Source: Deinococcus ruber (GTDB lineage: Bacteria > Deinococcota > Deinococci > Deinococcales > Deinococcaceae). Taken from it: a stretch of DNA of 7,432 bases. Made by a program: the position numbers and the translations under genes. Location: NCBI RefSeq assembly GCF_014648095.1, contig NZ_BMQL01000100.1, positions 1-7,432 of the forward strand, given 5' to 3'. A model generated the notes under the pieces. That model was not told the DNA's origin and ran no database searches. It worked only from the letters and a program-made list of their open reading frames with translations. Shown in pieces: positions 6,201 to 7,432 of the stretch. Position 1 is the first letter of the stretch, and each line of letters opens with the position of its first letter.

Positions 6201-6580
6201 GCGACAGGGGCGACGGCCCCCGTCCGTGTTTCGAGTTCCGGGTACGCCTGTACCAGCGCGCCCTGATGCTCGAAAAACATCGGCCGCTGCTGCTCCAGGG
6301 CGGCGCCTGCCGGGACGTTACCATCGAGGGGGCCACCCTGCCAGATGGTCTGGGCGCCTGCTTCATGGCCTTCGGTGGCTGCCAGCTGCAAGAGGGTGCC
6401 GGTGGGATCGATCAGCAACACCGCGCCCGCGATGGCGTTCAACGCGGCGAGAGCTGGGTGCAGGACAATGCGCAGTACTTCGGCCTGAGTATGGGTGGCG
6501 GCAATCGCCTCAGTGACCTGCTGAAGGTGTTCACTCAGGGATGTGGGAGCCGGCGTCTCCACGGCTGAGAGGTCCGACAT
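3287..6580 (-). CDS. Cytosolic sensor histidine kinase with five GAF-like modules
   Basis: A 1097-residue sensor kinase expected to autophosphorylate on His and pass the phosphate to a response regulator, none of which lies in the window. A GAF-like domain (about 14-176) is followed by four modules whose helical entries share an LEAF-type motif at residues 195 (LSAF), 359, 523 and 695. Modules two to four repeat YG..A.YPYF-like, W...R and SLGLAL patterns. A coiled-coil linker (about 851-876) leads to the phosphoacceptor helix LEAFTYSASHDLRTPVRHV with H886. The ATPase domain has N-box NLLSNAVKYS (N996, N1000), G1 box DNGVGFD (1030-1036), KLFGIFQRLH (1042-1051) and G2 box [12 protein letters not shown] (1058-1069), ending LPKLD. 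There is no signal peptide, membrane span, receiver or PAS domain, so it senses a cytosolic cue. No ligand residues could be assigned, and I do not see a phytochrome chromophore Cys motif. It starts at ATG 6580 with GGTGGGG almost abutting the codon. Upstream on the same strand is a remnant of a paralogous kinase. Confidence 0.92.
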   Translation of the reverse strand: MSDLSAVETPAPTSLSEHLQQVTEAIAATHTQAEVLRIVLHPALAALNAIAGAVLLIDPTGTLLQLAATEGHEAGAQTIWQGGPLDGNVPAGAALEQQRPMFFEHQGALVQAYPELETRTGAVAPVASAVLPMFLDRRPLGTIILDFKEPHTFTAEEQRFLQTLAAQCSVALGRVRVTGQLQAQLQEQQRHTDGLSAFIAFTEAAGTSTDIGYLVRQAQRVLQLSIPDLMGAYYEWNDGVWRAQMTTADMPEALRQVVEAGLSAQTPSFLMATEQRQPVLLEDWNAEVQGVPFTEAFHVVGLAPYFHQGQPRFMFTAGFSSSTTWSAAQRELFLAVARGLEQALNRADQSHLQERQAALEAFVTLTGVIGKENDPQRLAEWARDLIISFLPDWSIGYYTLQGDLWKATVTRVPDPGLEALLRAGLPLETPGYAAAVETGAPVFVDGWDAEQQRFEHTESYGIAAFYPYFTAGRPSGMLVVGTQTSTVWEAADRAVFTAVGHSLGLALAWAGQAEELQAQNAALEAFTRFTEASADTTEVAALVSRAAEVLRATLGDVSVVHYDLDAARWRATAWSIDVTPEFVTLIQEGFSQDTPRFAQAVQTQQPHFVSHWDAVGEGLPPRPNYGAVAAYPYFLDGQPVSVLSVGVKGQLSWSEREQGIIRAVGRSLGLALERTRVARQVQIQQEETERRSRTLEAFALMSRDLADETDRSVILGHAQALILSMLPPGTAAYWEPAGNRWALKAQVGDTGNADLLHRMREQGLAWTAPTVYVPWTSGHPFYQDHYIRSEETPSELISHVHAGASFLVRIHGEPVGVLAVGLFDQWTWTPADTATLETAVYSLGLVLERAESVAALRERTNQLETANTELQLSNQELEAFTYSASHDLRTPVRHVMGFAELAEKALEKAPNERVGQHLKVIKQAALRMTDLIDSMLVLSRSGRQEVNVRSVDLNRLVVQGCRDAAAEFESHPIRWQIGDLPHVQGDLQLLQQVITNLLSNAVKYSAKREVSEVKVNCEAHETEWYISVEDNGVGFDPRYAQKLFGIFQRLHTEKEFKGTGVGLATVKRIVQKHRGRVFAESDGRTGATFSFTLPKLD

Positions 6581-6637
6581 GCCCCACCATAGCGTGAAAA
6601 AACTCTTATTCCATTTTTCTTGCGACTCTCATCTAGA
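6581..6637 (-). promoter_or_regulatory. AT-rich leader of the histidine kinase gene
   Basis: The 57 bp between the stop of the kinase remnant and the start of the intact kinase include the AT-rich run AAAAATGGAATAAGAGTTTT on the kinase strand, in contrast to the GC-rich genes around it. A promoter here is plausible, but no -35/-10 pair with normal spacing stands out. TAATCT near 6635-6640 is the best -10-like word and has no good partner. The gene could also be read from a promoter in the remnant. Confidence 0.3.
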
Positions 6638-6928
6638 TTACTTCCTGTACCCTGATGGCCTTGGCTTTCCTAAAGACAATCCTGTATCTGGACCGCCGAA
6701 CGAACAGCTCTCTGGGAAGAGAAACTTCAAGGTCGCACCCTCGCCAGGCTGGCCTTCGGCACAGACCCGTCCACCGTGCCGGGTGATGATGCGCTTGACC
6801 GTGGCGAGCCCGATACCAGTGCCGCTGAATTCCTGCTGACTGTGCAATCGCTGGAAGCCCCCGAAGAGCTTGCCCGCGTACTGTGGATCGAAGCCCGCGC
6901 CGTTGTCCTGCACCCGGATCTACACCTT
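6638..6928 (-). pseudogene. Remnant of a paralogous histidine kinase (C-terminal ATPase domain only)
   Basis: The minus-strand frame reads [20 protein letters not shown], then [20 protein letters not shown] and [12 protein letters not shown], ending LKFLFP plus a 24-residue tail with stop at 6638. It has the G1 box (DNGAGFD), the KLFG..QRLH segment and the G2 box ([12 protein letters not shown]) of a kinase ATPase domain. It matches the intact kinase at about 44 of 69 positions by hand count. Just before IRVQDNG is an in-frame TAG (6920-6922) where relatives have an aromatic residue, so TGG to TAG is likely. The match ends at about 6929, where element copy C begins. Sensor domains, His box and N box are all missing, so it cannot act as a kinase. 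Same strand and 57 bp spacing suggest an old tandem pair of kinase genes. Confidence 0.85.
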
Positions 6929-6931
6929 CTA

Positions 6932-7044
6932 TTGATACCTGCGTACGTTGGAGACAGATTGACCCCAGGTGCAGCTCGGTTTGGCAGTCGGCTCGCCCAA
7001 GTGCGTCATGGGAACAAAGCGTGACCAACGTATGCAGGTATCAA
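6932..7044 (-). repeat. Short inverted-repeat element, copy C (opposite orientation)
   Basis: A 113-bp unit with the cleanest ends of the three copies: TTGATACCTGCGTACGTTGG on the left and CCAACGTATGCAGGTATCAA on the right, differing from perfect inverted repeats at one base. The pairing extends outward to CTA...TAG (6929-7047). Its reverse complement aligns gaplessly to copy B at about 88%. It sits exactly where the kinase remnant loses similarity. This looks like an insertion or recombination point, although the DNA on its far side does not continue the kinase. Confidence 0.85.
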
Positions 7045-7047
7045 TAG

Positions 7048-7164
7048 AGGCAACAAGCATGGTGCCATGTTGGCTCTTCCAATATCGGACTGCAAATCAG
7101 CGCACGGCAGGGCAGTTCTGGATGTTGTCACAGAAAGCAGGGCAGGAAGCCCAGGGTTTCAACC
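7048..7164. other. Unassigned 117 bp between element C and the right IS
   Basis: No gene or RNA is recognised. Translating the minus strand in all three frames does not continue the histidine kinase remnant. The last bases form CAGGGTT-TC-AACCCTG (7152-7167), which runs two to three bases into the IS end. The 9 bp touching the IS, GTTTCAACC (7156-7164), fit eight of nine positions of the Tn5 target consensus GNTYWRANC. Confidence 0.5.
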
Positions 7165-7183
7165 CTGATCGTTACCCACAAGT
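7165..7183 (+). repeat. Terminal inverted repeat of the right Tn5-like IS
   Basis: CTGATCGTTACCCACAAGT is an exact reverse complement of 283-301 and matches the Tn5 outside end at 14 of 19 bases. The last base of the transposase stop codon overlaps the inner base of the repeat. That is the compact layout expected of an IS end. Confidence 0.82.
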
Positions 7184-7431
7184 CATGGGGATAAGGTCTG
7201 AGACAGCGTAGACCAGGTCAGATCAAGCAAGCGCCGCCACCCTTTCCAAAGTGTCTGCCATCCAGGATCACCATCGCCTTTGCGTCCCAAGAATCCTCCG
7301 AGATTCGCGACCGCCCGCCAGAACGCGCGCGAGGTCAACGTGGCTTCAGGCTGACGCAGTCGGTCAGCGATCACCTGACAGAGCGGCTCGGGGATCAACT
7401 GGCAAGCCAGTTGATCCCCGTCTCGACGCGA
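7183..7431 (-). CDS. IS4-family (Tn5-like) transposase, C-terminal 82 residues, enters from the right edge
   Basis: The minus-strand frame is open from the right edge to TGA at 7183-7185. It begins SRRDGDQLACQLIPEPLCQV and contains LGGFLGRKGDGDPGWQTLWK followed by GWRRLLDL, the conserved C-terminal signature of Tn5-type transposases (compare LWEGW in Tn5). This region corresponds to the C-terminal dimerisation part; the catalytic core lies outside the window. The start codon is not in the window, and the TTG at 7398 should not be taken as a start because the frame and the similarity continue upstream of it. No frameshift is visible in the part shown. Confidence 0.85.
   Translation of the reverse strand, partial: SRRDGDQLACQLIPEPLCQVIADRLRQPEATLTSRAFWRAVANLGGFLGRKGDGDPGWQTLWKGWRRLLDLTWSTLSQTLSP
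7389..7420. repeat. Perfect inverted repeat with 15-bp arms inside the right transposase fragment
   Basis: CGGGGATCAACTGGC (7389-7403) and GCCAGTTGATCCCCG (7406-7420) are exact reverse complements with a two-base spacer (AA). It lies in the coding frame (GDQLACQLIP) and ends 12 bases before the window edge. A long perfect stem inside a coding region is unusual. It could reduce transposase translation or be a hotspot for breakage or assembly failure. Confidence 0.85.
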
Positions 7432-7432
7432 C

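Larger units (their letters stand above)
7165..7432 (-). mobile_element. Tn5-like IS4-family insertion sequence, right copy, partial (3' end)
   Basis: This is the 3' end of an insertion sequence that enters from beyond the right edge, in the same orientation as the left copy. It contains the C-terminus of a Tn5-type transposase and the 19-bp terminal repeat at 7165-7183. Because the left fragment shows only the 5' part and this one only the 3' part, their identity to one another cannot be measured. The exact match of the 19-bp ends argues for the same or a very close element. Confidence 0.8.

Noticed and set aside
6581..6660. Sigma-70-type promoter for the kinase gene
   Set aside because: The region is AT-rich and contains -10-like words, but none has a -35 partner at 16-18 bp, so only a generic leader is annotated.
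975..7044. The three repeated units as a CRISPR or tandem array
   Set aside because: The copies are kilobases apart, in both orientations, have inverted ends and lack regular spacers.
975..7183. Relationship between the repeat ends (TTGATACCTGC) and the IS4 ends (CTGATCGTTACC), which would make the repeat a MITE of that IS
   Set aside because: Only the first few bases (TGAT) agree. The remaining positions do not align, so the local IS is not an obvious parent.
7183..7398. TTG at 7398 as a start of a separate 71-residue gene
   Set aside because: The frame is open to the window edge and transposase similarity continues upstream, so this is the tail of a longer protein.

Overview
The window looks like an accessory, insertion-sequence-rich segment of a GC-rich bacterial genome, most likely Deinococcus or a close relative. 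This rests on three things: a soluble histidine kinase with several GAF domains and an LEAFTYSASHDLRTPVRH phosphoacceptor region, IS6-family and Tn5-like IS4-family transposases of the type common in that genus, and the base composition. The assignment is an inference from protein style; no rRNA or other phylogenetic marker is present.

Layout, left to right. Positions 1-301 are the 5' part of a Tn5-like (IS4 family) insertion sequence whose transposase reads leftwards out of the window. Next to its 19-bp end lies a decayed IS6-family element (302-792) with a frameshifted, C-terminally truncated transposase. Positions 793-1104 are non-coding and hold a perfect 25-bp-arm palindrome (822-873) and the first copy (A, 975-1086) of a short element with inverted-repeat ends. 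A GH13 alpha-glucosidase reads rightwards from 1105 to 2796. The 490-bp gap after it holds a 12-bp-arm hairpin, element copy B (3053-3165) and small stem-loops. A 1097-residue histidine kinase with five GAF-like modules reads leftwards (6580 to 3287), convergent with the glucosidase. Just upstream of it, on the same strand, is the ATPase-domain remnant of a paralogous kinase (6638-6928), interrupted by element copy C (6932-7044, opposite orientation to A and B). Positions 7165-7432 are the 3' end of a second Tn5-like IS in the same orientation as the first.

Taken together, about 6.9 kb of cargo sits between two directly repeated Tn5-like IS ends. This has the geometry of a composite transposon, or of a contig broken at repeated IS copies; the sequence alone cannot separate the two. 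The only apparently intact genes are the alpha-glucosidase (cytoplasmic oligosaccharide hydrolysis) and the histidine kinase (cytosolic sensing, with no response regulator in view). They are convergent and no direct functional link is visible. The most interesting points are the unassigned 112-113 bp mobile-looking repeat family (three copies in 6 kb), the large AT-rich palindrome, the internal periodicity of the kinase sensor region, and the paired IS ends.
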